A stretch of 64,000 nt of DNA from Candidatus Neomarinimicrobiota bacterium (lineage in GTDB: Bacteria > Fidelibacterota > UBA2242 > B5-G15), in NCBI GenBank assembly GCA_017656425.1, contig JACDNV010000006.1:62001-126000 (forward strand), read 5' to 3'. The notes beneath the pieces are model-generated. The model had not been told where the DNA came from and did not search any database. It was given only the letters and a program-made list of their open reading frames with translations. Of the stretch, positions 54,436 to 64,000 are shown in pieces. Position 1 is the first letter of the stretch, and each line of letters begins with the position of its first letter. The position numbers and the translations under genes are program-made.

Positions 54436-56874
54436 CTATCCGAGTATGACATTTACTTTGTGAATATTGCCATCTGAGAACAATGGCAGCTTATTACACT
54501 TTATTTCTTTATCATCAATTATAATCCTGCCTATGCCTTTGTTAACACCAGCAGGATTTTCAATCGTTATGTCATAAGTGGCGTTTCTGAAAACTCTCTT
54601 TACTCTTACTAATTTCCAGCTTTTAGGTATACATGGATCAACTATAAGTCCATCAAAATCTGGCCTAATACCTAAAATATATTGAGATATAGCAACAAAT
54701 GTCCATGCAGCTGTCCCTGTTAGCCATGAATTCTTTGCCTCGCCAAATGTTGGAGCATCTTTCCCAGCAATCATCTGGCTGTATACGTATGGCTCCGCAC
54801 GATATATATCAATCTCCTTCGCTCTTTTCGGTGGACATACATTCATATAATATTCAAAAGCTCTATCCCCATTACCTAACATAGTCTCTGCTATCATTAT
54901 CCACGGGTTTGTATGCACAAAAATACCAGCATTCTCTTTGTACCCAGGTGGATAAGAGCTTATTTCCCCAAGATTTATATGATAGGTTTTATATGCAGGT
55001 TGTTGTAACATAATACCCTTTGACGTCGCAAGATACTTTTTTACTGATTCAAGAGCTTTTTTAGCATACCCATTGTCAATTCCGACGCCTCCTAAAACGC
55101 ACCATGCTTGACTTTCAATAAATATTTTGCCCTCATCACACTTAATTGAACCTATTTTTTCTCCATTTGCATCATATGCTCTTAGAAACCATTCATCGTC
55201 CCATCCATACTTCAGTATTGCTTCCCTCATTTCATCCGCTTCTTTATGTAAATAATCAACCTTTTCCATTTTGCCCAATACTTTGTATATTTCAGCAAGC
55301 CTATCACAGGCAACACAGAAAAGACCGGCTATCATCAGTGATTCAGCTGTTTTACCCTCGCTAATATCCCCAGCAAGTTGAAAACTTTCATCTGGATTTG
55401 TAGAAAAACAGTTTAAATTAAGACAATCATTCCAATCAGCGTGCCCTATGAAAGGCAACCCATGGGGACCTTTATTATTTAAAATGTAATTAATAGAAAC
55501 ATCCAAGTGATCAAGCAGTGTAGATTCCTTTGATATTTTATCAGCATATCCAACCTTCTCATTCAAAATTGAAAAATCACCAGTCTCCTTGATATATGCC
55601 GAAGTAGATAATATTAACCACAGTGGATCATCATTAAATCCTCCGCCAATTTCTTCATTCCCTTTTTTTGTTAGTGGTTGATACTGGTGAAAACAGGAAC
55701 CATCTGACATCTGAGTGGATGCAAGGTCAAGTATTCTTTGCCTTGCACGTTCAGGTACCATATGTACAAACCCAAGTATATCCTGATTGCTATCTCTGAA
55801 ACCAATACCACGTCCAATGCCTGATTCATACAATGAAGCAGATCTTGATAAATTAAAAGTTACCATACATTGATATTGGTTCCAGATATTCACCATTCTG
55901 TTTACAATCTCATCTTCAGTTTCAACGTAATATTTTGAAAGCAAAACGGACCAGTATTCTCTTAGTTTATCAAATTCCACATCAATATTTCCACTCTTAG
56001 AAAAATATTCTTTAACTTTATAGAAGTCTTCTTTATTTATTACATTTTGAGTTATATATTTTTTCTTCGGGTCATTTTCAGCATATCCAAGCAAGAAATA
56101 AAATCTTTTTTCTTCACCCGGTGAAAGCTCCAAGTCTATTTGATGCACGCCAATAGGAGCCCATCCATGAGCTACACTATTAGTACAATTTCCATCCCAT
56201 ATTGCCTGTGGACTTTCTAAACCATAATGCAATCCAACAAAAGAATCTCTGCTGGTATCAAAACCACTTATCGGAAGACTGGAATAAAAATATGCATAGT
56301 GATTCCTCCTTTCCCTGTACTCAGTGATATGAAATATAGTTGTATCTTCAATTTCTACTTCTCCTGTTGAAAAATTTCTCTGGAAATTTGTCATGTCATC
56401 ATAAGCATCCCATAGGCACCACTCAATAAAACTCCACATTCTAATCCTTTTTATTACACCAGTATTATTTTTAATCGTCACATCCCATACTTCGTTTCTG
56501 AACCCAACCGGAATAAAAAATCTTATACCAACTGATAAACCTTTCTTCTCACCTTTAATTATGGTATAACCCAGCCCATGTCTGCACTCATAGTCATCAA
56601 TAATAACTTTCATCGGTTTCCACATAGGATTCCACACATCATTGTTATCCTTTATATATATATATCTTCCATTTGAATCAAATGGAATATTATTGTATCT
56701 GTACCTTGTCAATCTTCTCAACCTGGCGTCCTTATAAAAACAATACCCACCTGCAGTATTAGAGATAATACCAAAAAATTCGTCACAACCAAGGTAATTA
56801 ATCCATGGTAGTGGTGTATCAGGTTTTTTTATAACGAATTCTTTATTAAAGTCATCAAAATACCCATATTTCAT
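54436..56874 (-). CDS. GH94 cellobiose/cello-oligosaccharide phosphorylase, cytoplasmic
   Basis: An 812-residue GH94 enzyme of normal length for cellobiose phosphorylase, with no leader. The N-terminus [20 protein letters not shown] and PWINYLG block are nearly diagnostic. The general acid is Asp483 in HADWNDCLN, and HHYAYFY-type and [10 protein letters not shown] segments line the active site. The reaction splits cellobiose with phosphate to glucose-1-phosphate and glucose, saving ATP. Chitobiose, laminaribiose or cellodextrin phosphorylases share the fold, so cellobiose is the best call, not a certain one. It starts the minus-strand block and is divergent from the chemoreceptor gene. RBS GGAGGAG precedes ATG 56874. 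Confidence 0.88.
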   Translation of the reverse strand: MKYGYFDDFNKEFVIKKPDTPLPWINYLGCDEFFGIISNTAGGYCFYKDARLRRLTRYRYNNIPFDSNGRYIYIKDNNDVWNPMWKPMKVIIDDYECRHGLGYTIIKGEKKGLSVGIRFFIPVGFRNEVWDVTIKNNTGVIKRIRMWSFIEWCLWDAYDDMTNFQRNFSTGEVEIEDTTIFHITEYRERRNHYAYFYSSLPISGFDTSRDSFVGLHYGLESPQAIWDGNCTNSVAHGWAPIGVHQIDLELSPGEEKRFYFLLGYAENDPKKKYITQNVINKEDFYKVKEYFSKSGNIDVEFDKLREYWSVLLSKYYVETEDEIVNRMVNIWNQYQCMVTFNLSRSASLYESGIGRGIGFRDSNQDILGFVHMVPERARQRILDLASTQMSDGSCFHQYQPLTKKGNEEIGGGFNDDPLWLILSTSAYIKETGDFSILNEKVGYADKISKESTLLDHLDVSINYILNNKGPHGLPFIGHADWNDCLNLNCFSTNPDESFQLAGDISEGKTAESLMIAGLFCVACDRLAEIYKVLGKMEKVDYLHKEADEMREAILKYGWDDEWFLRAYDANGEKIGSIKCDEGKIFIESQAWCVLGGVGIDNGYAKKALESVKKYLATSKGIMLQQPAYKTYHINLGEISSYPPGYKENAGIFVHTNPWIMIAETMLGNGDRAFEYYMNVCPPKRAKEIDIYRAEPYVYSQMIAGKDAPTFGEAKNSWLTGTAAWTFVAISQYILGIRPDFDGLIVDPCIPKSWKLVRVKRVFRNATYDITIENPAGVNKGIGRIIIDDKEIKCNKLPLFSDGNIHKVNVILG

Positions 56875-57022
56875 TTTGCTCCTCCATATGTTATTTGTTT
56901 TTCTCTTACAAAAAACTCACTAAATCATTTTAGTAAGAATAATAATTTAACCTGAAATTTAAAAATAATAATCAGCAATTAAAGTAATTATTTTATGCCC
57001 CGATATATAATAGGGAGATTAT

Positions 57023-57049
57023 TAAAACTTTATTGCAAAAATCCGATAT
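57023..57049 (+). promoter_or_regulatory. Sigma28 (FliA)-like promoter of the chemoreceptor gene
   Basis: TAAA at 57023-57026, a 15-base spacer, then TCCGATAT at 57042-57049. The enteric sigma28 consensus is TAAA-N15-GCCGATAA, so the spacing is exact and 10 of 12 positions match. Transcription would begin near 57057, about 60 bases before ATG 57120. Motility-class control fits a chemotaxis receptor. Confidence 0.6.
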
Positions 57050-57119
57050 TTGATTTATTTTAAAGATGCTCTTAAGAGTAAATTCATGTAATCAAATGAA
57101 TATTATGGAGTAAAAAATA

Positions 57120-59450
57120 ATGAATAATATTAAAAGGTTAGAAAACCCACTGCTTTATATCATAGTGGGTATATTAGTATCTTTAATCTTAATCAATTTA
57201 ATATTGTTCTTTGTAACAAATTCAAATATAAATTTCTGGATTTCCTTTTCCTCATTGACAATAGTGTCTTTGAGCTTTGTTACTTTCATTGTTCTATATA
57301 CAAAATATGCAAAAAAAAATAGGATTGAGGAATACATTAAAAACATATTAGAAGATAAAGAAGCATTGGATAATGATTTCCAGGCTATAAATACATCTAT
57401 GACAGAATTAGCTAATGGAAATCTAACTTATAAAATGAGTTTACAATCAAAGCCAATACGATTAAATGGTAACGATTCAGAACAACTCTCTCAAATGACA
57501 GAGTTATTAAATTCAATCATCAACCATTTATATGAGTTTATGGATCAATTCAATGATGTTACATATGAACATTGCTTACGTTTATGTTATGTTGGTGCTG
57601 ATTCCTTTAAAGAAGGCCAAAAATGTGCAGAAATAATGGCTGAATTGATAAATAAAACTGGTAAAGTAGCAATAATTACAGGTAGCTTTAATGCTACTGG
57701 ACTTGAGTTAAGAAGAAGGGGCTTCCAGAGCTATATATATAATAACTTCAAAGATATAAAAATTATTGGTGCATTTGAGGAACATGAAAGCGATGAAATT
57801 GCTTATCAGGTTACCAGAGAAATTATACAGAAATATCCCGATATTAAAGGAATTTATGTTACCGAAGGTGCAACTCCTCCAGGCGTTGCTAAAGCAGTTG
57901 AAGAGTCAGGAAGAACTGATATAAAAATCGTTGGTCATGATTTAACGGATGAGACTATGCGATATTTGAAAAAAGGGATAATCAGTGTAACCATTGGACA
58001 GGGGCCTTTTGCCCAGGGTCACGACCCCGTGATACATCTTTTTAATCATTTAGTAGGAGGATGGAAACCAAATACCCCAAGACTACTAACAAACATGGAT
58101 ATCGTAACAAAGGAAAACTACAGAAATTATTGGAAAGAAGGTATCGGCATAATACAAACAAAAGAGTCATTGGAAAAACTTGCAAAACCATTTAATATAG
58201 TTCCCAAAAAAACTTTAAAAATAGCCGTTCTAGGTAGAGAGGATTCTGCATTCTGGATACCTGTTAAACAAGGTGTACATCATGCAGCAAAGGAACTCGA
58301 AAAATACAACACTATTGTTGATTGGATAATACCAAAAGAAGCAATTGAAAAAAGAGAAGTTTCTGCCAAAACCTATGGTCCAGAATTACAAAAGTTAATG
58401 AAAAGCTACGACGCAATAGCTATTACTAATGTTGACAAAGAACTAGTCCCATTGATAAATAAAGCTGTTAAGAGTGGTATCCCGGTAGCAACAGCCAACA
58501 GTGAACCCCTTAGCCTTAGAAGTCTTATAAGTACTATAAAGGATCAACTGGAAGACATTATAAATCAAAGCAATAGTTTAAGTGAGAGCGCTGATGCATC
58601 AAACCAGGCAATACACCAGATTAATGCAGCTGTCAGCCAGGTTGCTAAGGAAGCACAAAACCTGAATACGCTATTAACAAATACCCAACATTCACTTGAG
58701 TCATTGATCGACGATTTAAACAAAATAGATAGTCTTGCTCGAGAAAGTAACAATGTTGCAGAAGAGACAACAAAATCATTCAATATGGGAATTAAAGCGG
58801 TTGAAAACGCTATCAATAATATAAAGGATATTTCTACATCTGTTGAAAAAACAAAGGAAATTGTGAATATTCTTAATTCGCACTCAACTAAAATAAATGA
58901 CATCATAATGCTTATCAATAGCATAACAAAACAAATTAATTTATTATCACTAAATGCATCAGTTGAGGCAGCCAGAGCCGGTGAAGCAGGAAGAGGTTTC
59001 ATAGTAATAGCTGAAGAAATAAGAAATCTTGCACTGAACACAGATAAAGCAACAAAGGAAGTAGTCGGTGTTGTAGAATCAATCCTCGACGATATTAAAG
59101 AGGTTTATCAATTAACTGAAGAAGATGTAGCAAAGGTCACTGAATTAACAAAGCTTACAGACACGTTAAGAGAGACATTTAACGATATACAAAACTCTGT
59201 GGATAAGAATAAAATGCATGTAAATAATATAGCAGATTCCATAATCGAAATGAGCAAACTCTCTGGCGAAGTAAAAGACGCTATGAAAAAAGTTGCTGAG
59301 GTTAGTGAAAACAATGCGGCAGCTTCCGAAGAAGTATTTACTACTATTCAATCTTTAGCAACACAAATTTATAATACCACTGAGCTTGCCAATTCTTTTA
59401 AGACAATTGCCGAAGGACAGCAAACAATGCTCGCTAAATTTATAGTATAG
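57120..59450 (+). CDS. Chemoreceptor-type protein with cytoplasmic, apparently permuted sugar-binding domain
   Basis: A 776-residue protein. Two adjacent membrane helices (about 11-32 and 36-60) with a very short loop put the rest in the cytoplasm. A HAMP-like helical linker follows (about 60-150). Residues about 150-350 match the second half of a LacI/RbsB-type sugar-binding domain ([44 protein letters not shown]), and about 365-465 match its first half ([48 protein letters not shown]). The order is therefore reversed compared with the usual domain. A coiled-coil methyl-accepting signalling domain ends the protein, with the hairpin tip [20 protein letters not shown] near 607-630. It would report intracellular sugar to CheA. 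RBS GGAG precedes ATG 57120. Confidence 0.85.
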   Translation: MNNIKRLENPLLYIIVGILVSLILINLILFFVTNSNINFWISFSSLTIVSLSFVTFIVLYTKYAKKNRIEEYIKNILEDKEALDNDFQAINTSMTELANGNLTYKMSLQSKPIRLNGNDSEQLSQMTELLNSIINHLYEFMDQFNDVTYEHCLRLCYVGADSFKEGQKCAEIMAELINKTGKVAIITGSFNATGLELRRRGFQSYIYNNFKDIKIIGAFEEHESDEIAYQVTREIIQKYPDIKGIYVTEGATPPGVAKAVEESGRTDIKIVGHDLTDETMRYLKKGIISVTIGQGPFAQGHDPVIHLFNHLVGGWKPNTPRLLTNMDIVTKENYRNYWKEGIGIIQTKESLEKLAKPFNIVPKKTLKIAVLGREDSAFWIPVKQGVHHAAKELEKYNTIVDWIIPKEAIEKREVSAKTYGPELQKLMKSYDAIAITNVDKELVPLINKAVKSGIPVATANSEPLSLRSLISTIKDQLEDIINQSNSLSESADASNQAIHQINAAVSQVAKEAQNLNTLLTNTQHSLESLIDDLNKIDSLARESNNVAEETTKSFNMGIKAVENAINNIKDISTSVEKTKEIVNILNSHSTKINDIIMLINSITKQINLLSLNASVEAARAGEAGRGFIVIAEEIRNLALNTDKATKEVVGVVESILDDIKEVYQLTEEDVAKVTELTKLTDTLRETFNDIQNSVDKNKMHVNNIADSIIEMSKLSGEVKDAMKKVAEVSENNAAASEEVFTTIQSLATQIYNTTELANSFKTIAEGQQTMLAKFIV

Positions 59451-59465
59451 AAAACAATAGCCTAA

Positions 59466-61256
59466 TCAATCTTCGAGTTTATCTAACCAATTTTTCTTTA
59501 AGATCAAACTTGTTATAAATACTGATCCAGAAGCAATCAATACAGCATAAAATTGTTTTAAAACAAGGTACATTGATAACGCTATAATTGATATCTGCCA
59601 GACTAAACCTATACTAATATTAAAAATGTCTCTTTTAAAATTTGTATTCTTTTTAAAAGAAGGATTTTTTTCTTTGACTTTTCTATATATCGGTTCCCAG
59701 AATCCCCATGGTCTTGTAATAGAATAAAAGTTTTTCAAAATATTATCAGATTCGGGTTTAGACAGAAAAGTTCCCGATATACATCCGATGATAGATATTA
59801 GCAAAATAATAGGAAAACTATTAAGAGCAGAAAGAGAGGGAAAAATAGCTGGTATCACCATAGAGGCAAGTATTCCACTTATCATACCCCAAAAGTAACC
59901 ATATCCATTAAATCGCCACCAGTACCATTTTAAGAAGTTCGGTGCCGCATACCCTCCCCATAATGCAGAAACTATCCAGAGAGTCACCTGATTGATAGAT
60001 TCAGTCATAAAACCAAATAAAAACCCCAGCAACACCACAAGAATTGATGCCAAATAACTTAAAAACACCAATTTTTTATCACTGGCTTCTGGATTAACAT
60101 ATTTTCTATAGATATCATTGACTAAATATGCAGGTGCAGCATTTACAGTAGCGGCAAATGTAGACATAAAAGCAGAAATAAATCCGGCCAAAACAAACCC
60201 TTTAATTCCAATTGGAATAAAATTCCTCAGAGCATAGGGTAAAACCATCTCAAAATCAATATTATCACCCATAGCCCTCAATTCTGGCATAAAATAGACA
60301 AGAGCAAGAACTGTCAATCCAGTAACCATTAAATATCTCGGGAAATTCAATACAACATTAACAAAGCTACTCATCAAACTTGCCTCTTTTGGACTCCTAG
60401 TCGCAAGTATCCTCTGCATATCATAATTCGGAGCCGGTCCTGCCATGCTTATTATAATCCCCTTAAATAACATCATTATGAAAATAAAGCCAAAAATTTC
60501 ATAACCATCTGCAGATATTTTATTATTAACTGCATCAAGTATACCCGACCAGTCAAGGTTAAGGTGCCAGCCAAAAAATATACTCTTCCATCCCTCAGGA
60601 ACAATCTTATCAAGCATCCCCGGAGATACCTTAGCCATAGCAATTATACCAACAGCAATTGATGCGATTGTCATAATTAAAAACTGCAAAACCTCAGTAA
60701 ATACAACAGAAAACATACCCCCAGCAACTACATAAATTGTTGTTATACTCATAATTATAACCGCATATGCCTTTGGTGATAAATCCCAAGGGAGAAAAGT
60801 GGCTGCAAACTTTCCGATTCCCTGAAATGCATATGCAAGAAAACCAATAACACTCACAAGTGCGTAAAAAACAACGCTGATATGAGCAAGCTTCGATCCT
60901 GTACCGTTACCAAAACGAAATGTTATCCACTCCGCTCCTGTCATAACGTTTGATCTTCTTAACCAAGATGAAAGATATATCATAAGGAAAATTTGATTAA
61001 ATATAGGCCATAACCATGGTAGCCAGGCACTTTTCATTCCATAAACAAAACAGAGATACACAAGCCACATTGTACCTGTAATATCGAACATACCTGATGC
61101 ATTGGAAATGCCAAGGATATACCAGGGCAAACTCTTTTCGCCTAAAAAATACGATTCAAGGTTCTTCGACGCCCTTTTAGAAATATAAATTCCAATAAAA
61201 ATTGTTGCCAGAATGTAGGCAAATATTATCCCCACATCGATAAAATGTAGTTGCAT
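59466..61256 (-). CDS. SSS-family sodium:solute symporter (probable sugar or uronate transporter)
   Basis: A 596-residue inner-membrane protein with about 13-14 hydrophobic segments. YFLGEKSLPWYILGISNASGM, MTGAEWITFRFG and GGMFSVVFTEVLQF are SSS/SGLT blocks, and the YIVAGGM-type segment is common in sugar-transporting members. It is longer than many SSS proteins because of a soluble loop and an extra pair of helices at the C-terminus. RBS GGAGG lies 4 bases before ATG 61256. It converges with the chemoreceptor (15 bases between stops) and lies near the rhamnogalacturonan-lyase-like gene. The substrate cannot be read from the sequence. Confidence 0.88.
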   Translation of the reverse strand: MQLHFIDVGIIFAYILATIFIGIYISKRASKNLESYFLGEKSLPWYILGISNASGMFDITGTMWLVYLCFVYGMKSAWLPWLWPIFNQIFLMIYLSSWLRRSNVMTGAEWITFRFGNGTGSKLAHISVVFYALVSVIGFLAYAFQGIGKFAATFLPWDLSPKAYAVIIMSITTIYVVAGGMFSVVFTEVLQFLIMTIASIAVGIIAMAKVSPGMLDKIVPEGWKSIFFGWHLNLDWSGILDAVNNKISADGYEIFGFIFIMMLFKGIIISMAGPAPNYDMQRILATRSPKEASLMSSFVNVVLNFPRYLMVTGLTVLALVYFMPELRAMGDNIDFEMVLPYALRNFIPIGIKGFVLAGFISAFMSTFAATVNAAPAYLVNDIYRKYVNPEASDKKLVFLSYLASILVVLLGFLFGFMTESINQVTLWIVSALWGGYAAPNFLKWYWWRFNGYGYFWGMISGILASMVIPAIFPSLSALNSFPIILLISIIGCISGTFLSKPESDNILKNFYSITRPWGFWEPIYRKVKEKNPSFKKNTNFKRDIFNISIGLVWQISIIALSMYLVLKQFYAVLIASGSVFITSLILKKNWLDKLED

Positions 61257-61607
61257 ATTTCCTCCAGAAGATTAACAACACAAATATGGCAATTTAAATT
61301 TTCTACAAAATATTTTTCGATTCGTCATATCAATGATTTATTAATTATAAAATATTCCTGTCAATTTTACAAACTAGTATTTCCATTGACACTGTATCTA
61401 CACTTAATAATTTCAATGAAATACATGCTTGCATTCAATATTATTATATTATTATAAAATTTGAAAAGAAAAATACAATTAAGAACAGTCTATATATAAA
61501 GATTGAAATACTGACATTAAATATTTTATTACCCGTACAACTACGAATGACAAGTAAAATGATTAAATTATTCTACACATACATAAATCTATTTTTACAC
61601 ATCAATC
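61257..61607. other. AT-rich intergenic stretch without a gene
   Basis: Between the SSS symporter start and the methyltransferase remnant lie about 350 very AT-rich bases. I see no coding frame with an RBS, no RNA gene and no strong hairpin. The part next to 61256 must hold the symporter promoter, but no convincing -35/-10 pair stands out. Confidence 0.6.
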
Positions 61608-62205
61608 TCAATCCACATATAATAGCAAACATTTAAGATATAATGATTCCTCAATACCAGGAATTACTGGACGATCTGAAGATTGATAACCTATTTTCAT
61701 TATTTTTACTCTTTTTTTCGTTAGTTGAGAGCTTTTATCTATTATTTCAATAAACATATCTAAAGAAAGAATCTGACTGCAACAACAGGTAATCAAATAG
61801 CCACCTGGTCTAATAAGTCTAAGAGCCTTAGAATTTATTTATTCATATCCCTTAATACCATTTTCAATCTTCCTTCTATTCTGAATAAATGCTGGTGGAT
61901 CAAGAATTATTATTTCTTATAATTCATTCTCGAATAATTTATCATTCAAGAAATTAAATACATTTCCTTTTACAATTTCATACATGCCTTCCGCAATAGA
62001 ATTGAATTTTAAGTTCTTATTCAGAACTTCCAGAACACTTGCTGAACTTTCAACGAATGTAACATGATTCGCTCCAAACTGAATTCCACGTAATCTCAAA
62101 CCCAGGGAATTATTCCTCGAATCATAAATTTTCACAACCTCACCAAGATCGTATAAATTTATTTCTGATAAAATGTGCTTTTTTTCAAGAAATGGTCGGA
62201 AATAT
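61608..62205 (-). pseudogene. Decayed RlmI-like rRNA methyltransferase gene
   Basis: Reading the minus strand in one frame from about 62205 gives HILSEINLYDLGEVVKIYDS (end of a PUA domain), then GANHVTFVESSASVLEVLNKN (a Rossmann block), ILDPPAFIQNRRKIENGIKGY, LIRPGGYLITCCCSQILSLD and finally PGIEESLYLKCLLLYVD with a natural stop at 61608. This order matches class I SAM-dependent rRNA (cytosine-C5) methyltransferases of the RlmI type. In-frame TAA stops at 61917-61919 and near 61840, plus the loss of about 150 codons between the PUA end and the SAM-binding block, show that it is not functional. The remaining length is about half that of an intact protein. Confidence 0.78.
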
Positions 62206-62264
62206 GAAATATTTTAATAAAAATTGCTTTCTTCACTTTTAAAATAAATAGCTTTTAATAGTTA

Positions 62265-64000
62265 TTAAAATGGCGTTGAAACAAAAGCCTGATAATTGGA
62301 ATAATTATATAGCGGATTTCTTTTTGGACAATAAAGCTCCCCGCTTTTGGGATTGTCATCCTGAGTATATATCCATATTCTTTTTTCATCCCATACAACA
62401 ATCTCATCTCTGCAGTCACCAACAATATCAAGAGCTGCCACACACATATCCGGATGTCCATCATCAGGAAATAGCAATACTTTCTGACTATATCCATTCC
62501 ATGCTCCACCTTCATCAACATTCCCATTCAGAAGGATAAACTCTTCGCTAATTCCCGTCCAGTTCAATGGAAGACATAAAGCGCCATAATTAAACGGTTC
62601 AAATTGGTGGAAAATTCTTCCCTCAGAATCATAATAGGTAACAATCCCTTGATTACCCCAGTAATTTATCGTTACGACTTCCAGTCCAGGCAAATCATCT
62701 CGTAAGTTAAGTACTGCAGGACTCTGCACATGCCCTATATAATGATGTTGAAACATGTTTCCCACAATATCCATGAATATCATTCCTTCATCACTCGCTG
62801 CGCATATAACCTGCCATTTGCCATTATTTTCAAAAATTGCTACACCATCAGCATGATCCTTAAGACTATTTTCTAAGTTCCATAGAATTTTCCCATTATC
62901 ATCAAAAAGTGTATAACCCATGAGTATTTCATCTTTTCCATCGCCATCCATATCTTCTGGATAGGGATAATGTCCGGTGTTGCAATTTGCTTCCCACAAC
63001 AAATTTAAATTTGAATCATAAACCCAGAAACTCTTATATCTATCTTTTAGTATCATGTTTGAATCATATCCTTTGCCCTCAATATCACAAAAACAAATAC
63101 AATCCCCAAGTATTCTTTCAAATCTATTGTATCCACCTACACTTCTTACAGCAGGGTTTACGTATGGGGTAAGTTCGCTTCTAATGAGCATCCCAGAATT
63201 TCCATCTGTAATATTAATAGTACCGTTCATGCAATAAATTACTTCAGTTTTTCCATCATTATTTATATCATATATTTGAAAAGCCACATCACTCGTTAGG
63301 ATATGCTTCCATGGATCAGGAAATCCTTTCTGCCATAATATCTCACCATCTACAGTTATCGCAGTAAGGCAACTTAGTTCGCTATTTCTATCCTTTGGTC
63401 CATGATTCACAACTTGCCCTATTAGAATTTCAATAGTACCATCATTATTCAAATCACCGAATCTCAAATTTCTTCCCGTCCCAAATCCCGGGGTTTTTAT
63501 TTTCCGATATAACACCATATTCGGAATGTTTTTTCTTAACTCATTTAATTTTTTCTTTTCTGCAATTCCCTTTCCTTTATATTTAAGCCAATTAAAATAT
63601 GAGGTGGAAACTTTTATTTCCCCGAACCAGGCAGGTACATCAGAAAGAAAACCAATTTTACCATTTGAAAAAGCATTATCTATACCCTTTAATTTAACAT
63701 TATTATTAAAGGAAACATGCAGTTTGTCCTTATTAACAATAATTTCAACCGAAATAGGTTTTTTTATTTTATCAATTGTACAACTATCAATAATTTTTTC
63801 TAACGGTTTTCTCAATCCGATACCATGATTTGCCTTTATTAATACAAATCTTCGCCTATAAATGCCTGCAAAATAATACTGTCTATCGTTTTGATATCTA
63901 AAAATAATTCCGCACCTACCTTTGATATCATATGGGTAAAATGATGTTATTAATCGATAGTCCTGCCATCCTTTATCCCCTGCCACAATGATCGGATGCC
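62265..64000 (-). CDS. Rhamnogalacturonan-lyase-like protein with FG-GAP/calcium-binding propeller (5' end outside window)
   Basis: The frame is open to the right edge, so the N-terminus is missing; at least 577 residues are coded. Residues nearest the edge form a concanavalin-like/DUF1080-type jelly roll (GWQDYRLITSFYPY to WFGEIKVS). The rest is a beta-propeller with calcium-loop repeats: DLNNDGTIEI, DINNDGKTEV, DMDGDGKDEI. The final part, DIVGDCRDEIVVWDEKRIWI then YT, resembles the end of PL11 rhamnogalacturonan lyases (GDWREE-x, then IYT). A distant PL11-like lyase is therefore possible, but the family's usual active-site text is not evident and no sorting module is present. With the SSS symporter next door, pectin or another acidic polysaccharide is a reasonable target. 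Confidence 0.6.
   Translation of the reverse strand, partial: HPIIVAGDKGWQDYRLITSFYPYDIKGRCGIIFRYQNDRQYYFAGIYRRRFVLIKANHGIGLRKPLEKIIDSCTIDKIKKPISVEIIVNKDKLHVSFNNNVKLKGIDNAFSNGKIGFLSDVPAWFGEIKVSTSYFNWLKYKGKGIAEKKKLNELRKNIPNMVLYRKIKTPGFGTGRNLRFGDLNNDGTIEILIGQVVNHGPKDRNSELSCLTAITVDGEILWQKGFPDPWKHILTSDVAFQIYDINNDGKTEVIYCMNGTINITDGNSGMLIRSELTPYVNPAVRSVGGYNRFERILGDCICFCDIEGKGYDSNMILKDRYKSFWVYDSNLNLLWEANCNTGHYPYPEDMDGDGKDEILMGYTLFDDNGKILWNLENSLKDHADGVAIFENNGKWQVICAASDEGMIFMDIVGNMFQHHYIGHVQSPAVLNLRDDLPGLEVVTINYWGNQGIVTYYDSEGRIFHQFEPFNYGALCLPLNWTGISEEFILLNGNVDEGGAWNGYSQKVLLFPDDGHPDMCVAALDIVGDCRDEIVVWDEKRIWIYTQDDNPKSGELYCPKRNPLYNYSNYQAFVSTPF

Noticed and set aside
57069-57078. CTCTTAAGAG palindrome ahead of the chemoreceptor gene as an operator
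   Set aside because: A perfect 10-base palindrome without a spacer or a second copy is weak evidence, and it lies downstream of the likely transcription start.
62255-62539. Open frames of about 90 codons on both strands at the end of the lyase-like gene
   Set aside because: Both overlap the conserved propeller frame and show repetitive His/Gln or Ile/Leu composition typical of wrong-frame translation.
1-64000. CRISPR arrays, tRNA/rRNA genes, insertion sequences, prophage or attachment sites
   Set aside because: I looked for regularly spaced repeats, tRNA-like cloverleaf ends, transposase or integrase text and found none. The only sizeable repeat is inside the 31864 gene.

Overview
The window is a 64 kb, low-GC chromosomal segment from a Gram-negative bacterium of the FCB superphylum. 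The evidence is TonB-dependent outer-membrane receptors with carboxypeptidase-regulatory-like N-termini, and eight extracellular proteins (plus one remnant) ending in the same C-terminal module of about 80 residues (PNPFN motif, IYD/VYD-x-x-GR, SGVYFY), which looks like a type IX (Por) secretion sorting domain. No SusD homologue is present, so a non-Bacteroidota FCB lineage (Ignavibacteria, Calditrichota, KSB1, Marinimicrobia and similar) is more likely than a classic Bacteroides relative. This placement is inference; the window has no rRNA or universal marker gene.

Most of the window is one large plant cell-wall degradation region. From left to right: (1) 1-3376, a glycan-modification cassette (oxidoreductase tail, SGNH hydrolase, GT2, frameshifted PIG-L deacetylase, unknown protein). 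(2) 3484-5881, a collapsed pectinesterase and an intact PL1 pectate lyase. (3) 5928-7558 (-), KDPG aldolase coupled to a radical SAM protein. (4) 7727-10657 (+), xylA-xylB with a terminator. (5) 10742-17943 (-), GH51, GH12, a CBM9-like protein and GH9. (6) 17954-22126 (-), two non-carbohydrate genes (membrane spermidine-synthase-like protein, parvulin-like PPIase). (7) 22282-27101 (-), a TonB receptor plus a beta-helix surface protein, behind a consensus sigma70 promoter overlapped by an inverted repeat. (8) 27286-29673 (+), a multidomain GH10. (9) 29757-31700 (-), GH127. (10) 31864-40005 (-), a second TonB receptor/beta-helix pair plus a large repeat protein. (11) 40187-56874 (-), ten co-directional genes for glucuronoxylan and beta-glucan use: GH94, GH30, GPH symporter, two GH10s, PfkB kinase, GH3, GH116, GH67 and a URO-D-like methyltransferase. 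(12) 57120-59450 (+), a sugar-sensing chemotaxis-type receptor behind a sigma28-like promoter. (13) 59466-64000 (-), an SSS symporter, a decayed rRNA methyltransferase gene and an incomplete rhamnogalacturonan-lyase-like protein.

The genes fit a spatially ordered pathway. Enzymes with the C-terminal sorting module (GH10, GH30, GH12, PL1) would cut polymers at the cell surface. The two TonB receptors, each paired with a beta-helix surface protein, would import oligosaccharides. Enzymes with a signal peptide but no sorting module (lipoprotein GH10, GH67, GH51, GH127, GH9) would trim them in the periplasm. GPH and SSS symporters would carry products inward, where leaderless GH10, GH94, GH116, GH3, XylA/XylB, a PfkB kinase and KDPG aldolase would finish the work. 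The receptor at 57120 would couple internal sugar status to motility.

Several genes are damaged (pectinesterase, PIG-L deacetylase, GH12 signal peptide, RlmI-like methyltransferase). The single-base shifts could be real decay or consensus errors; the pectinesterase and methyltransferase are clearly decayed.
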